From positions 36,797,718 through 36,861,717 of the forward strand of contig NW_026622974.1 of NCBI RefSeq assembly GCF_023065955.2: 64,000 nt of DNA. Reading direction: 5' to 3'. Of the stretch, positions 1 to 11,050 are shown one piece after another. Every line of letters starts with the position of its first letter. Positions within the stretch are counted from its first letter, which is position 1. This stretch comes from Ursus arctos. Taxonomy: Eukaryota; Chordata; Mammalia; Carnivora; Ursidae. The translations under genes were made by a program, and so were the position numbers. The notes below the pieces were generated by a model. That model saw only the letters and a program-made list of their open reading frames with translations. It had not been told where the DNA came from and ran no database searches.

Positions 1-1146
1 CTGCTGTCAGAATCAGCCTTCTCCCTCTAGGCACATAACATTCAAGCAATGTTGTGATATCTTTCTGGTTTGACCTAAATATCTATTTACTTTGTTGAGT
101 CAAGACAAAGCCTGATAGGTCAAAAATTAGGCATGGGTGGTTAAAGAGTAAATACCTGCCCCAAGATGCCAGAGTTAAGAGGAATTGTAAAATTAAATGC
201 ATCTTTAGAGGTTTGTAACTAAGTTCACATTTGTATTTAAATACCAAATAATCTTCCAATTTTTATGCATAGTTTTCTGTCGTTGTAACGAAAACACGAT
301 GTCCTGCTCATGCTGTGAGCACTGTGCTTGGTTTCCTTGTTTACATTCGCAGCTGTAAACACAGTCTTATCCAGGCTTGGAAGCAAATTTCCCATTGTTT
401 CCTGCACTCACCATGTTGAGAGATTTCTAGAATTTTTCTTCACATTCTCATTCTTTATGCATCGGCCCATGGGTGCCTAAGCTCTTCAGGATTCGACCAT
501 GCATCCACCAGCCCAAATTTCGATGCAGGCTTACCTTTTGTTCATTTGAACCCCTCTTAGATGTCAAAGCTAAGTTGTAAATAGAAAATTGTGCCAAGGA
601 TGCAAACGCCTTCACTTTAGCCCTACTCCATACTGTAGATGTCTTCTCAGCTACCTAAAACCCATCCATCTTTCCAGGCAGAACTCAGCTCTCTCCATGG
701 TCACCAGAGCCACCCTGGCAACTCCAGGGAGAGGGATTTTTTAAATAAAATTTTTAACTCTCTTAATTGCCAGGGGTGGGGGGGAAGGAGGGGACCCTAC
801 ACCTGTCGATGGTTGTAAACAGTATTAAACTGAGCTTCACTGAATTGATCAGAAGGAGGCTGAAAGAGGGTATTGAAGAAGTGAGACAAAGGAAAGAAGA
901 GAGAAATAGATGGTGGTTGGAAGGAACTCAAAGAAAAGGAGAGAAGAATATTGAAAAGCAAATACCAGCAAAAGGCCATTAAGTGTATTAAATAGAAACA
1001 GGGCAAACAACGTGAATAGGAAGAGAAAATAATTAAATTCAGAGGGACTCTGCCTGTGTAGAAACGCGGATTCCAGAAATAAAATTTCCCAAATGCACAT
1101 TTTTGTTACCAACGAATATCCACCTTACCTTGTGGAATTAAAGTGA
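1..1146. other. unannotated non-coding stretch
   Basis: I see no gene, RNA gene or repeat I can name. About 840-1000 is purine-rich on the plus strand and gives short open frames on both strands. These have no recognisable domain or start context and I treat them as chance. Confidence 0.5.
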
Positions 1147-1178
1147 GTGCGTGTGTGCGCACACACACACGCACACAC
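1147..1178. repeat. (GT)n/(CA)n self-complementary microsatellite
   Basis: A short GT run passes through GCGC directly into a CA run, so the two arms are complementary. The alternating purine-pyrimidine tract could form a hairpin or Z-DNA. It is short and probably only a polymorphic marker. Confidence 0.85.
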
Positions 1179-3630
1179 CCAGAGTCCTGACTGACTGCTC
1201 TCCTAAACTAGACGAAGTCACTGAGCATGCCCTAGGCTGAGGAGACTAGCCCTGTGCACCATCCCCCACCCCCAAGCCCCACATGGAGGGTGGACTCTCC
1301 TTCCCTGGTGCAGGGGCAGGGAGCAGAGCAGGGCACCGAGTCCCCCGTCACCACAGCTGCTCAAACCTCAGCCATCACTTCACAGACATCACTAAGGTGG
1401 GCTCCCTCCTCGTCTCCCAGCAGTGTCCAGCAGACAAGAGGCCACTGGCATTCCAGAATCTACAGTCCGTCTCGCACAGACTCTTGCCAAGAAGTTCTCA
1501 AGCACGGGGTCTTGGATTTACATAAAATGTAAAGCCCCTGCCCCTTTGTTGCCTCTCCATATTCCACCAGATGGGGTCCTCTGCCGGGGATCATACGTTA
1601 CCTCTCTGGCAGCTACACAGAGCCTTTCTCTCCGTCCCCTGAATGACTGTATCTTTAAAGATCAAGGAGGCAGCTGTCCCCTTTGCGCTCTACTCTGCAG
1701 ATGCTCCTTGGAATCCGGTCCACCTCCCAGATCTTACAGCCCTTGTGCTTCTCACTCTATCTTTTGACAGAGGGCTATTTTCCTGATTACATTTCCACTT
1801 ATATCGATTTGTTTCTAAAACACAAGACCTACTTTTATACTTTATATTTTATTCTTTGTTACTTTCTGGAATAGATAAAAATATACTCCTGAGGTTCTAA
1901 TGTGGGAACAAATATCCAAAAATCTGTAGCCTTTGAACTCAACAAGAACTTCTCTCTGTATATGGAGTACTTTTAGGGCAAAGGAAAATACATGTGATTA
2001 TCTAATTTTTTAGGCCAGAATGATGCAGCCACGGTGACAAGGGACAGACAAGACAGGTGTACCCCCTCTGAGGCATCGGAGGCCTTCCATAACATTGCTG
2101 CACTTTACAAATGCAAGTACCCAAAGAAAACTCCAGAAAGCACCAAGGACCCTGTGTTTTCTGTTACACAGAAAGAAAAGTTATGTTTATGATGTTGAGA
2201 CGAGACAACAAAAGATCCTCAAGTGACTTCTAAACCAAAAAATCAATAAATAATATTTCATATTCTTGAATATGTTTTAGCACATTTTTTAAGATGTTAT
2301 GCATTCAGCGTAACATATGAACCAGAAAATCCTGTTCGCTGACCATCCTTTATGAAGAGAAAGGAGCTACATAAAATATGCAAATTAGCAGAGACAGGAG
2401 ACTCTGAGTTAGGGTAGCCCAAGCCCAAGCCCTTATTTTTCAGGGAGATTGAGTGAAAAAGAAGAAAAAGGAAGCAAACTGGAGAGTGGGAGGAGGGTGG
2501 CAGGGGGCTGTAGTCAAAGATGAAACAGGAAGAAAACCGCAGGCAGGGTGACGGTGGGGCTTTCTGTGGACTCAGCCCTCTTGTGAAAAATGCACGTGCA
2601 CACAACATTTTACAAACAGTGTCAAGCAGTTCAGAGAACCCTCAGAAGCTCCCACAGCACCCAACAGTAAATAATAGCATAAACAGCTTAGGCCTACAGT
2701 AATGTGGAATCAAGATACTCGGGAAACAGGAAACGGGTTTAACACGAAGACAACCGTACCATCCAAAACAGCATAACTTCCAAAGATTATTTTGCTTCAA
2801 CGAAGGGAGATGGGTTTGCTCTTAAACCCTGTGCCAAACCCAGGCATAAATAGCCCTCTGTCTCATTTCATTTTCTTTAGAGATCGTCTATTGAGGATAA
2901 GGCCATTCTTCAAAAAGTTTTCAAATGCGAACATCATTTTAAATTTTTTTGATGCTTCTAACTCAATCATTTCATGTGGTAATAAAAATAATTTGTGTTT
3001 AAGTGCTCTCCAAGGATCCTGCTCCAAGTGCGGCAATTCCTTTCATTTGGCCTAGAGCCCCGGTGACATTTCCCCGCTAAGGGTCTCCCTTGGGTTCCAA
3101 CTGGATCGTCTGAGTCTCTGGGCAGTTTGCGTTTACTTTATGTTGAGTCCGTTCCTAGTTCCAGCATCGCTGTGTCAGAGGTGGAGCCAGATGCCAAGTT
3201 TACTTGGGGGACTGAGACTTCACCATTTCCGACTCTTGCGCCAGAGAGGGCTACCTTCTGAGGGAACCCATGCCAATAAGAGCAAACAAACTATGGAAAA
3301 ATGTTCAGCCTCGCTTGTAATTAAGGGTTTGTAAGTCAAACCAGTCATACGTTACTCCTCGCCAGCATGTTTTAGACATAGAAACACAGCCTTCTTCACA
3401 CGGGCTGGTGGCACTGTACCACAGTGCAGTCCTTATCAGACCGAAGCCTGCTTTAGTAAGACACAGGAAGAACAGTAAAAATACCGCTTCCCTCTGACCC
3501 AGAAATTCCATCTTTAGGAAAATTTGAAAGGAGGGGGAGAGCAGAGATGACAGAGATCAGATCGCTTCCAGCAGCGTCACCGATACTATGGAAACAAGAA
3601 ACAGCCTAAACACTCAACACAATAAGCAAT
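1179..3630. other. unannotated non-coding stretch
   Basis: Mixed-composition sequence. Open frames of up to about 114 codons at 1254-1874 overlap in several frames, lack recognisable domains and show no flanking splice signals I trust. I cannot name a repeat here. Confidence 0.45.
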
Positions 3631-3639
3631 TGGTTATCT

Positions 3640-4100
3640 AATTATGGTTAGCCCATAGCGGACACTGCGGTCTACACTGACCATAATCAGTCTACCCCCA
3701 GGCCAGTGATTGGCTTGTGAAATGGCCATAGGACTCGATTCTGGCCGCTAGGATGAAAGGAAAAGTTTTCTCAGGAGTTTTGGGGGTAGGTATCTCCTCC
3801 TAAGAAAAAGAAACAGGAAGAAACAATTCATCCTCTCACCCTGGGCACCGTGCTGGAACTGCTGCCACCATCTTCAGACGCACCTGAGGGGGAGATGAAT
3901 ATGGAGGAGAACATTCCAGAAATGGAAAAATCTGAGTCCTTGACAACAACACTGAGTTACTAAATCAATCAACCCGGAGCTGCAACTTCCACCACATGTG
4001 AAATGCTCCACAGCTGTGAAGTACTAAACTTTCTTACAACTTGAGCCAGTTTGAGTTGAGTTTTTCTGTAGCTTGCTGCCAAAAGAATCTGATAGAATCC
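3640..4100 (+). mobile_element. probable MaLR/ERVL-type solitary LTR relic
   Basis: The last ~80 bases (ACTTGAGCCAGTTTGAGTTG, then AAAAGAATCTGATAGAATCC) resemble the 3' end of old mammalian MaLR/ERVL LTRs. The internal text (a CCACCATCTTC block) also fits. No coding part of a provirus is present. Boundaries and subfamily are uncertain. Confidence 0.4.
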
Positions 4101-4479
4101 ACACTAATTTCATCTTGCGTAGCCATGATAACAGTGATGACGAATGTAAACCTATGGAACTTATTTGTCAATCATTTTAAATAAGAGTAAAATCTCCAAA
4201 GTCTATCCAACATAATTATAACTCCCTAAAAATCATGAGGGTATCTATACATATACATAAAGAATAGTTGTAACAAAAAATGATATCAGAGTTAAAGACA
4301 TTAAGAGTAAATTATAAAGGAGTTTAAAGTTTTCAAGTAACGGTATTTTAAGTGTTGCTTTCTGTAATTTTTCTTCACATCATGTCTCAAAATGGTGAGC
4401 ATCTGTAGGTTAAGGGGCACATGTGATTCATCCCAATTTCAAGGACAGTTGTTAGAATATTTTTGGGTTTATCTAAACC

Positions 4480-5095
4480 AGGATGCATTAGGTTCTGTTG
4501 CACCAACAACCAACTCAGAAATCTTTTTTTTTTTTTAAGATTTTATTTATTTATTTGACAGAGATAGAGACAGCCAGCGAGAGAGGGAACACAAGCAGGG
4601 GGAGTGGGAGAGGAAGAAGCAGGCTCATAGCAGAGGAGCCTGATGTGGGGCTCGATCCCATAACACCGGGATCACGCCCTGAGCCGAAGGCAGACGCTTA
4701 ACCGCTGTGCCACCAGGCGCCCCCCAACGCAGAAATCTTAATGCCTTATAACAACAACGGTTTATTTCTTGCTTAGGCTACAAGTCCCTCGGGGTGGGAC
4801 GGAGCAGTGAGGTCACTTTGCTCATCAGAGTCACCAGGGACTCCAACTGATGCAGCAGACGCCCTTCCAACAGTAGATTGTCACCATGCCAGAGGTTAAA
4901 ACAAAAAAAACCATGCAAATTGCGTACAGGATTTTAATGCTTCCACCCATTATTGCCACTCACATTTCATTAGCCAAAATAGGTCACATGGCCATGTCTA
5001 AGTTCAGAGGAAGAGGGAAAGTGCAGTTCTCCCATGTGCCTGGAAGCCCCAAGTATTTGGCAAACAGCCTTAATGACTACCACAGGGTTGCGACG
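4480..5095 (-). mobile_element. old LTR-like repeat, antisense, split by a SINE
   Basis: The sequence on either side of the SINE at 4526-4724 reads as one old repeat. It starts with a GGTTCTGTTGCACCAACAAC block, resumes with ACAACAACGGTTTATTTCTT, and ends near a GACTACCACAG block. This pattern belongs to MaLR/ERVL-type LTRs in antisense. An open frame at 4886-5170 lies across its end and I regard it as non-functional. Confidence 0.45.
4526..4724 (-). mobile_element. CAN-SINE (SINEC), young subfamily
   Basis: Read on the minus strand, this begins GGGGGGCGCCTGGTGGCAC, carries RNA polymerase III A-box-like and B-box-like (GATCGAGCCCC) sequence from a tRNA-Lys-like head, then a CT-rich part and an AATAAA-rich A tail (T run at 4526-4536). 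A 15-base target-site duplication, CAACTCAGAAATCTT (4511-4525) against CAACGCAGAAATCTT (4725-4739), brackets it with one mismatch. It is inserted in the older antisense LTR. Confidence 0.95.
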
Positions 5096-5454
5096 AATGG
5101 CTGTTGGATGCAGAGCACCATTACATGCACAGGACGTAGACTAAAAGAACCCAACACAACCCAGAGGTAAGGGAGAGATGAAGCCTGCATGTAGTAAAAT
5201 TAGTATATTGAGACACAAAACATCCGCTCACATGTTTCAAATCCACGCTCGACGTCACCAGCAATGGCTTCTGCAGGCTCACAGGGTCGTGTAAAGCGTG
5301 TGCGGCAAGTCTCAGCATACTGTAAATAGATGGAGGCTTCTCTCTCAGCCCGAACGTGCCCCTATTCATTACGTAATATATCTCCTGTGCAAAATCGGCA
5401 CGTCTCCCTGGAAGCAGCTAACGAGGACATACCTCGCCCCCTCTACTCCCTGCT

Positions 5455-5678
5455 ACCTTTCGGCATGTTTGGGTAGTTTTTGACATCTTAACATTGAGCA
5501 TAAATTCTGAACTGTGACACCCAAAGTCTCATCCCTCATCTCATTTTTCTCTTCTTCTCCTACCCGACCTTTCGGCATGTTTGGGTAGTTTTTGACATCT
5601 TAACATTGAGCATAAATTCTGAACTGTGACACCCAAAGTCTCATCCCTCATCTCATTTTTCTCTTCTTCTCCTACCCG
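5455..5678. repeat. perfect tandem duplication, 2 x 112 bp
   Basis: Copy 1 (5455-5566) and copy 2 (5567-5678) read identically, both starting at an A just before CCTTTCGGCATG. After copy 2 the sequence diverges into single-copy DNA. Absence of differences implies a recent event, a tandem-repeat polymorphism or an assembly duplicate. No gene is affected that I can see. Confidence 0.95.
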
Positions 5679-6040
5679 ACTTCATTCCCTGAGCTGCATC
5701 CTGGGTTCTCCAGGTCAGAGCACGCTCTTCTTTCCCCATTCCCTTCCACACTTAATGGTCGTTCTTCCTCAGCTGCTTTCTCCAACAGCCCCTAAAAGCT
5801 TCTGGGCATCTCAGCCTAAACACTGGGCTCTCTCCTCCTTGTCATGGGAGGAAGAGCTGGGGCTCCTTCTCAGGGGATTCTGTCTCTGACAGCATCTAGG
5901 AGCATATGCCCAGGAGCAGGATGGCCAGGCCTAGAGCTAGGGAGATGGATTAGCTGCTGCATTAGGTGGGAAAAGATGGGTTTTACTACCCCTTTCTGGC
6001 CTATTCTTCATCATTCTATGTGCACGCTCACACATGTGTG

Positions 6041-6410
6041 CGCATGTGTGTGTAGTAAAATTATATGTAATAAGATTTTATATATATTTATTAATATAAT
6101 AAATATTTCATAATAAAATATATTACATATAAATAATATATAACAAATGATATATATATATATTTAAAGATTTTATTTATTTATTTGACAGAGATAGAGA
6201 CAGCCAGCGAGAGAGGGAACACAGGCAGGGGGAGTGGGAGAGGAAGAAGCAGGCTCATAGCGGAGGAGCCTGATGTGGGGCTCGATCCCAGAACGCCGGG
6301 ATCACGCCCTGAGCCGAAGGCAGACGCTTAACCGCTGTGCCACCCAGGCGCCCCAACAAATGATATATTTTAAAATATATATTATATATATATGCATATA
6401 TAATCTTACC
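6041..6410. repeat. AT-rich low-complexity tract split by a SINE
   Basis: Before 6161 and after 6355 the DNA is almost pure A/T with TATATA runs. The young SINE at 6162-6354 landed inside it. A short CA/TG alternation (around 6013-6052) precedes the tract. Structure-prone DNA of this kind is often variable in length. Confidence 0.8.
6156..6354 (-). mobile_element. CAN-SINE (SINEC), young subfamily
   Basis: Same young consensus as the copy at 4526, antisense, with the GGGGCGCCTGGGTGGCACAG head at the right end. The target-site duplication AACAAATGATATAT is perfect (6142-6155 and 6355-6368). Body begins at the TTTAAAGATTTTATTT block about 6162. Confidence 0.95.
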
Positions 6411-7149
6411 TTTCCCAGAGTGTATCAACAAGGAATTTTTAGATTATTAAGTACCAGAAACCTTCACTTAAACTGCATTTTTAAAAAAAGGATGTATTTA
6501 TTGGCTCATAAGACGTTCAAGGGTAGGGCTGGTTTGAAGCTTCATCCAGGGGCTCGAATGATGTCATCAGGGTGTGATGCCTTTGCCTCCCTTTCTCAAC
6601 ACTGGTCTTTGGCAGATTTTCCGTCATGAGTGGAGGATGGACGCTTGGAGCTCCATGGGTCACGTCTAGTTCTCGGCAGAACAAGCAAAAGGCTTCAGTT
6701 CCACACACTGTCCCCTAATCCATCCATTAATAATTGGCCCAGAACACTGGCTATGAAGATGGAATGAGGTCAATCAGGCTCGCCCCTGGTGGGAGGGTGG
6801 GCTCATGTCTCCCCAGCCCAAGGGCGGGGAGGGGGAAAGGGAGACTAATGCTCTGGACAGGTAATGTTAGAGACAGGTTATAGAAAGAAGGTTGAAAGGA
6901 TGCCAGTAACCCAGATACAGGCTCGCACACTGCCTTCCCTTAGACTCTGCTCCTTTCCTTTGCTCCCTTCAAAAATGGATTTTCTTTTGTTTCAGGAGGG
7001 TTAGTGGAAGATGGTCTTGTAACTGTGACGGCTTCATGTGTCGCTCCTTCTAAAGCCATGTTTCTATTTCAATGGGGACTTCCTGAAGACCCAGTGCATC
7101 AGAAGAAAGAGCCTCAGTCTGGTCTTTTAAGCACCTAGTGTTGGGTCTT
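6411..7149. other. unannotated non-coding stretch
   Basis: No recognisable gene or repeat. GC content rises around 6780-6840 (G-rich patch). An open frame at 6273-6629 is partly SINE-derived and is not a gene. Confidence 0.45.
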
Positions 7150-7275
7150 AGTCAGAGGCCTCAAATAACTTACTTTGTGGACCTGGTTTTTTAATTCACA
7201 AATAAAGGAGGATGAACTAGATGATCTGTGAAGGCCCACCATCTCTGGATGTTGTGGTTTTATTGTTCTGTGACG
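7150..7275 (+). repeat. MIR-type SINE relic
   Basis: The block AACTAGATGATCTGTGAAGG followed by a ...TTGTTCTGTGAC end matches the central and 3' pattern of MIR-family elements (…GACTAGATGATCTCTGAGG… …TGATTCTGTGAC). It is old and diverged. Confidence 0.55.
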
Positions 7276-8060
7276 CTGGGATAGGGTTGCAGACGTTACC
7301 CGCTCAATGTCTCACAGCTGACAAAAGGTGCCAACACACCCTTCCCATCCCAAGTGAGAGGCTCTTTCTTGCACAGCATGGCTGCCACATTGTAGGAGGG
7401 GGTGTCCATGGACTTGCTGACCACTTGGATTTGAGGGGAGAAGAGATGGAGAAGGCAGATACCACCACATTTTCAGATCATTAACAGAGATGGCATTAAA
7501 ATTGGCACGAGAAAGGAAATATTGACTATATTCCAATCCATGGACAAGTTTGATCTGAGATCTTCTCTGGATAATGGTGGTCATGGACAATGATGTAGAA
7601 TGTCCAGAAAACCATTAAAGTAGAATTGGAGCTTGGCAGCTCTGACAGGGCTGGGAATATGGACACCTCAATGCATTGAATAGAAAGCATGAGACTCAGA
7701 AGGGCGGGTGAGAGAGTCCTGGGGACGTGACCCAGGGAGGGGTTCTAGGACTGGGAGGAATCTCCCTCTCAGAGGTGAGTGGAGGGATGGCACATAGGGA
7801 CTTGGAGAAGGAAGGTCAGGAAGGTTCATGAGTCACTGAAACCTGATGAGAAGAGCGTTTCTGGATGGTTGGAGTGAGGACGGAGAAGGACAGAGGTGGG
7901 GTAAAAGGGGAATTGAGGGCTGCTAGTGCCCTCCGTCTAGAATGCACCAATGCATCTCCTCGGTGGAGGGGGTCCCGGCAATGACTGCAAGAAGCGAGAG
8001 AGGAACTGGAGGTTGAAATGGGGGTAATGAACCGACCAGAAAGTTCTGTGTGCTTAGGAG
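7276..8060. other. G-rich non-coding flank of the CpG island
   Basis: The plus strand is rich in GGA and GGG groups with few CpG, grading into the CpG island. I find no gene or named repeat. It could be part of a promoter flank or a first intron. Confidence 0.4.
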
Positions 8061-8062
8061 TA

Positions 8063-8093
8063 TGGGGGGGGAGGGGGCTTGGGAACGGGGAAG
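8063..8093 (+). other. G-quadruplex-capable run
   Basis: Plus strand reads TATGGGGGGGGAGGGGGCTT then GGGAACGGGG: at least four G-runs of three or more separated by loops of 1-3 bases. It lies less than 100 bases outside the CpG island, a common position for such motifs near promoters. Folding is inferred, not shown. Confidence 0.6.
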
Positions 8094-8148
8094 ACTGTGA
8101 GAAGCACCGTGGTGAGGACTAAATCAGTGACTCAGCCACATCCAGGTG

Positions 8149-8157
8149 CTTTACCTT
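8149..8157 (-). other. candidate 5' splice site, minus strand
   Basis: On the minus strand the sequence reads AAG|GTAAAG, with the exon ending at 8155 and GT at 8154-8153. This is a strong match to the mammalian donor consensus and sits at the left edge of the CpG island. If used, a minus-strand transcript would have a first exon in the island. No acceptor or further exon has been identified. Confidence 0.4.
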
Positions 8158-8861
8158 GCGCGCAGCAGAGCGCACGTTCGTGACCTCAAGCTGCACAGAT
8201 CGCCGGTCCAGAAGCGGGTTAGAACCGGATGGCGAGGCAGAGAGACAGAAAACCGGAGCCAACCTCACAGGATGTAAGGGGAGCGGCCGGGCTCTCCGGG
8301 GAAACATGCGCTCGCTCACCGGCCAGGACCTTCCACGCTGCCCTTAACTCCTCTCTCCCGGCCCCGCAGTTCCAGACTCGGCCCGAGGCAGGGGACAAAC
8401 CGTCGGGAAGAAAGGAATTACTGCGGGCTGAGCGGACTCGCTTCCTCGAGGGAAACACTCTCCTGTCCACAGACTCCAGCATCACGAAGGGAATTCTAAT
8501 TTCTTGCTTTACAGCGAAGTCAAATCTGGGGCAGAACACAGGATCTCCCTGCTGATGTAACACAGACCACACGGGAGGACGCCGGACCCACGGCCGAAAC
8601 AGTCCGCACAAGCACAAGCCTCTGAACGGCCTTTTCTCAAAGAAAAGGGAGAGACTCCCGAAGGGACGGGCGCTTGCCCAGCGGGCGGGAGGTGCTGCTG
8701 GCCGCCGGCCCTTCGCGGACACGCCGCGGCTGCTCCCCGTGCTGCCACCTCGTGGGCAGAGTCGGTAACTGCAGGCGCTTGGGAGGCCCGGCCGGGAGAC
8801 CTCCTGCTCCCAGCTGAACCACAGAAAAACATCAGCCAGAAAGGACTGTCCGGCCCAGACC

Positions 8862-8912
8862 ATGAGCAGCGCGGCAGCAACCGGCCTCCTGACAGCCGCA
8901 AACACATGCCCG
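8862..8912 (+). other. candidate first coding or leader exon segment, plus strand
   Basis: An ATG in fair context (CAGACCATGAG) at 8862 opens a frame of 17 codons (starting MSSAAATGLLTAAN) to a donor at 8912|8913. If translated it would give an Ala/Thr-rich N-terminus, but I do not recognise it and cannot find the next exon. It is equally likely to be an untranslated leader or nothing. Confidence 0.2.
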
Positions 8913-8918
8913 GTGAGT
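8910..8918 (+). other. candidate 5' splice site, plus strand
   Basis: CCG|GTGAGT with GT at 8913-8914. The intron side is a near-perfect donor. It lies inside the CpG island and faces right, opposite to the minus-strand donor at 8155. Confidence 0.4.
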
Positions 8919-9520
8919 CCGCTCGGGGCCTGCGAGCCCAGCGCCACTCGGCGCGGCGGAAACACGCGGGCACCGCGGAGGGCGGCAGGTGCATCCCGGA
9001 GCCCTCGGGAACGTGTCCTCTGCTGTGGTTTCAGTCCTGGCGCCCACGCCCACCCCCTTTTTCCTCCTGGATCTGGGCTTTGTTACGCCGCAGCCCTTTT
9101 CAGCTCCGGACTCGGCGATGACACAATCCGGGACCACTCCGGAGGCAAAACGCACCCTCGTCCACTCGGGGGGGAGAGATGGGACAGGTTAATGAGCTAC
9201 AGCCCACGTGTGGTCCCCGTGGCATCCCGGGCTCCTGCACAGACACTCTGGCCAAGGTGGGCAGGCGCGCGGCACACCTGCTTCGGCTCGCGCCGCGTGG
9301 AGCCGTGCGTGTCTCCCTTCCGCGCCCCGCCTCTCCGTGAAGCGTGTCCCGGGCAAGCTGGCTTGTTGACTCAGCCACACCTCAGTGTAGACACCGCCTT
9401 TCTCCGCGTGGCCCGGGCCGGCTCGCTCGCTGTGCAGGGCGGACGGGGCACCACAGACTCCTGCAGCCGGCCACCTGGCAGCGCAGGTGCAGGATTACCG
9501 GCCGGCTAGAGGACGCCCGG

Positions 9521-10591
9521 AGCCCATGCTGCTTACAGTTTCGGGCAGGACCCCTGGCTATGTTCCCCCCACCGAACAGAAATGTTACACCGCGTACTTA
9601 AATAATTTCACGAAGACAGCTTTGAGGTGGAAAATGAAGGAAAAAACCACGTGAATTCCCTATACTTTTGCCAAAGGCGGTGCACTATCTATTGTTTTAA
9701 GAAATAACCGACTTTTAAAAACCTCCGGATGATTTACAAATCAAAATCATTTTTCCCTCGAGAACAATCCAGAAAGACTAAAATACTCAAAGCACCAAAC
9801 TTTCAAAACACCTGTTGGACTTAAAGATTCTATCCAAGAAAATAACCCTGGATTACTTAACTGATCACACAGCTCTTCAAGGCGCCACCGAAGTACTGAG
9901 TGTTAGTAATGACCCTGGGTGCCCAGCCAGCTCCTTCCCTGCTCTTTTCGGCAAGCATCGGCCTCGTTCTATTTTGTCATTTTATTTCATTATGTAGTTT
10001 TCTGACATCTGCTGCTGGGCTCTCTGAGATAAGGGGGATTCTGCTTAGAGATGGAGCCACACAAGAAGGGGAAGGTAAGGCAGAATCCCTGAAACCCGAT
10101 GACCTCATTAAAGGATTTTGGAGAACTACAAACATGGCGTCCCCCCTAAACACCGCTGGACCCAAGGCCAACAAGCCACATTACCGACTTGCTCCTCTAA
10201 CATACATAGCGGTGAATAAGCACCCTTCAGTAAGAGTCTGATCACTGTGCTATATGAGACACTGTGCTTTCGGTGGTAGAGGACCTTGTCAGTGAGTTGC
10301 CTGTCATCCCCTCACATCCCTCCACTGTGTTGGCCATGACACACCTTCAGTTTGTGTTCCCTCTCCGTGGCCAGCACCTGTGTCCCTCATCAGAGGTCTG
10401 CTCTCAGGCGCCCACTTTGTCGGCAAGTCAGGGAGCCTAGAATGTGATGCCCCTTCTATCTCAGGCAGTCCTTACTCAATGATAAGCAAATGGGAGAGTG
10501 TCAGTACTCTTGCTTGCTGCTGGTGGAAACTACTCTGAGGGGTAAACTGTGTTATCTTCAGAGCTTCCCCGAAAGGCTGAGGCAGCGTTAC
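9521..10591. other. unannotated non-coding stretch right of the CpG island
   Basis: CpG density falls sharply after about 9530. No named repeat and no gene seen. Short frames around 9815-10241 are unremarkable. Confidence 0.45.
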
Positions 10592-11050
10592 TGCAGTGGT
10601 TTTAAAATATGTCCGTAAATTCTTTGACACTCCTCCTTTCAAAAGATGGAGCCTAATTCCATTTCCCTTAAATGCAGGCCAGCAGTGACTTGCTTCCAAA
10701 GAATAGAAGATGAGGGAAGTTATGCTAGGTGACATCCAAGGCAGAGTCAAAATGACTGACTTCTGCCTGGCTCCCTGTCCTGGACTCTGCACGCAGGGGA
10801 CATCCCATCAGGAGGACACTTAGGCAGTCTTGGGAGAGCCCCAGTGGAGAGGAACTGAGGCCTCCCACCATCAGCCAGCGCCAACGCACCAGCCATGTCA
10901 GTGAGCTGCCTTGCAAGTAATCCTTCCACTCCAGATAAACCTGAGCCAGTGAGGCCCAGCCAAGCCACTCCTGACATCCTGACCCAAATAAACTCTGCCA
11001 GAAGATAAATGTGTATTGTTTGGGACAATTTGTTACACAGAAATATAGAA
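10592..11050 (+). mobile_element. ERVL (MLT2-like) solitary LTR
   Basis: Starts TGCAGTGGTTTTAAAATATG, continues AATTCTTTGACACTCCTCC and ends ...GGGACAATTTGTTACACAG, which is the layout of MLT2-type ERVL LTRs. An AATAAA (10987-10992) near the right end gives the sense strand. No retroviral coding region is attached. Old, with many substitutions. Confidence 0.75.

Larger units (their letters stand above)
8150..9520. promoter_or_regulatory. CpG island, candidate bidirectional promoter
   Basis: This is the only long GC-rich, CpG-dense stretch of the window. CpGs are frequent throughout (for example 8156-8350, 8570-8760, 8860-9010, 9240-9510), while flanks are CpG-poor. I see no TATA box in a convincing place, which fits CpG promoters. 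Overlapping open frames on both strands (up to about 250 codons, 8219-8965 minus) reflect stop depletion in GC-rich DNA; none has a domain I recognise. A consensus splice donor on each strand points outward from the island, as expected if transcripts leave in both directions. No gene can be named. Confidence 0.75.

Noticed and set aside
4498..4701. Repeated plus-strand protein-like text ending in ...PGSRPEPKADA
   Set aside because: The same peptide appears in open frames at 4498, 11967, 26824 and 52971; it is the antisense translation of the young SINE.
4886..5170. 94-codon frame starting MPEVKTKKTMQIAYR
   Set aside because: It lies over an antisense LTR-like repeat and its neighbour and has no recognisable domain.
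6162..6354. tRNA genes at SINE heads
   Set aside because: The tRNA-like heads are parts of SINEC elements and lack a complete cloverleaf.
8219..8965. 248-codon open frame on the minus strand in the CpG island
   Set aside because: GC-rich DNA has few stop codons, all frames are long here, and there is no domain or codon-usage sign of a protein. It also does not reach the candidate donor at 8155.
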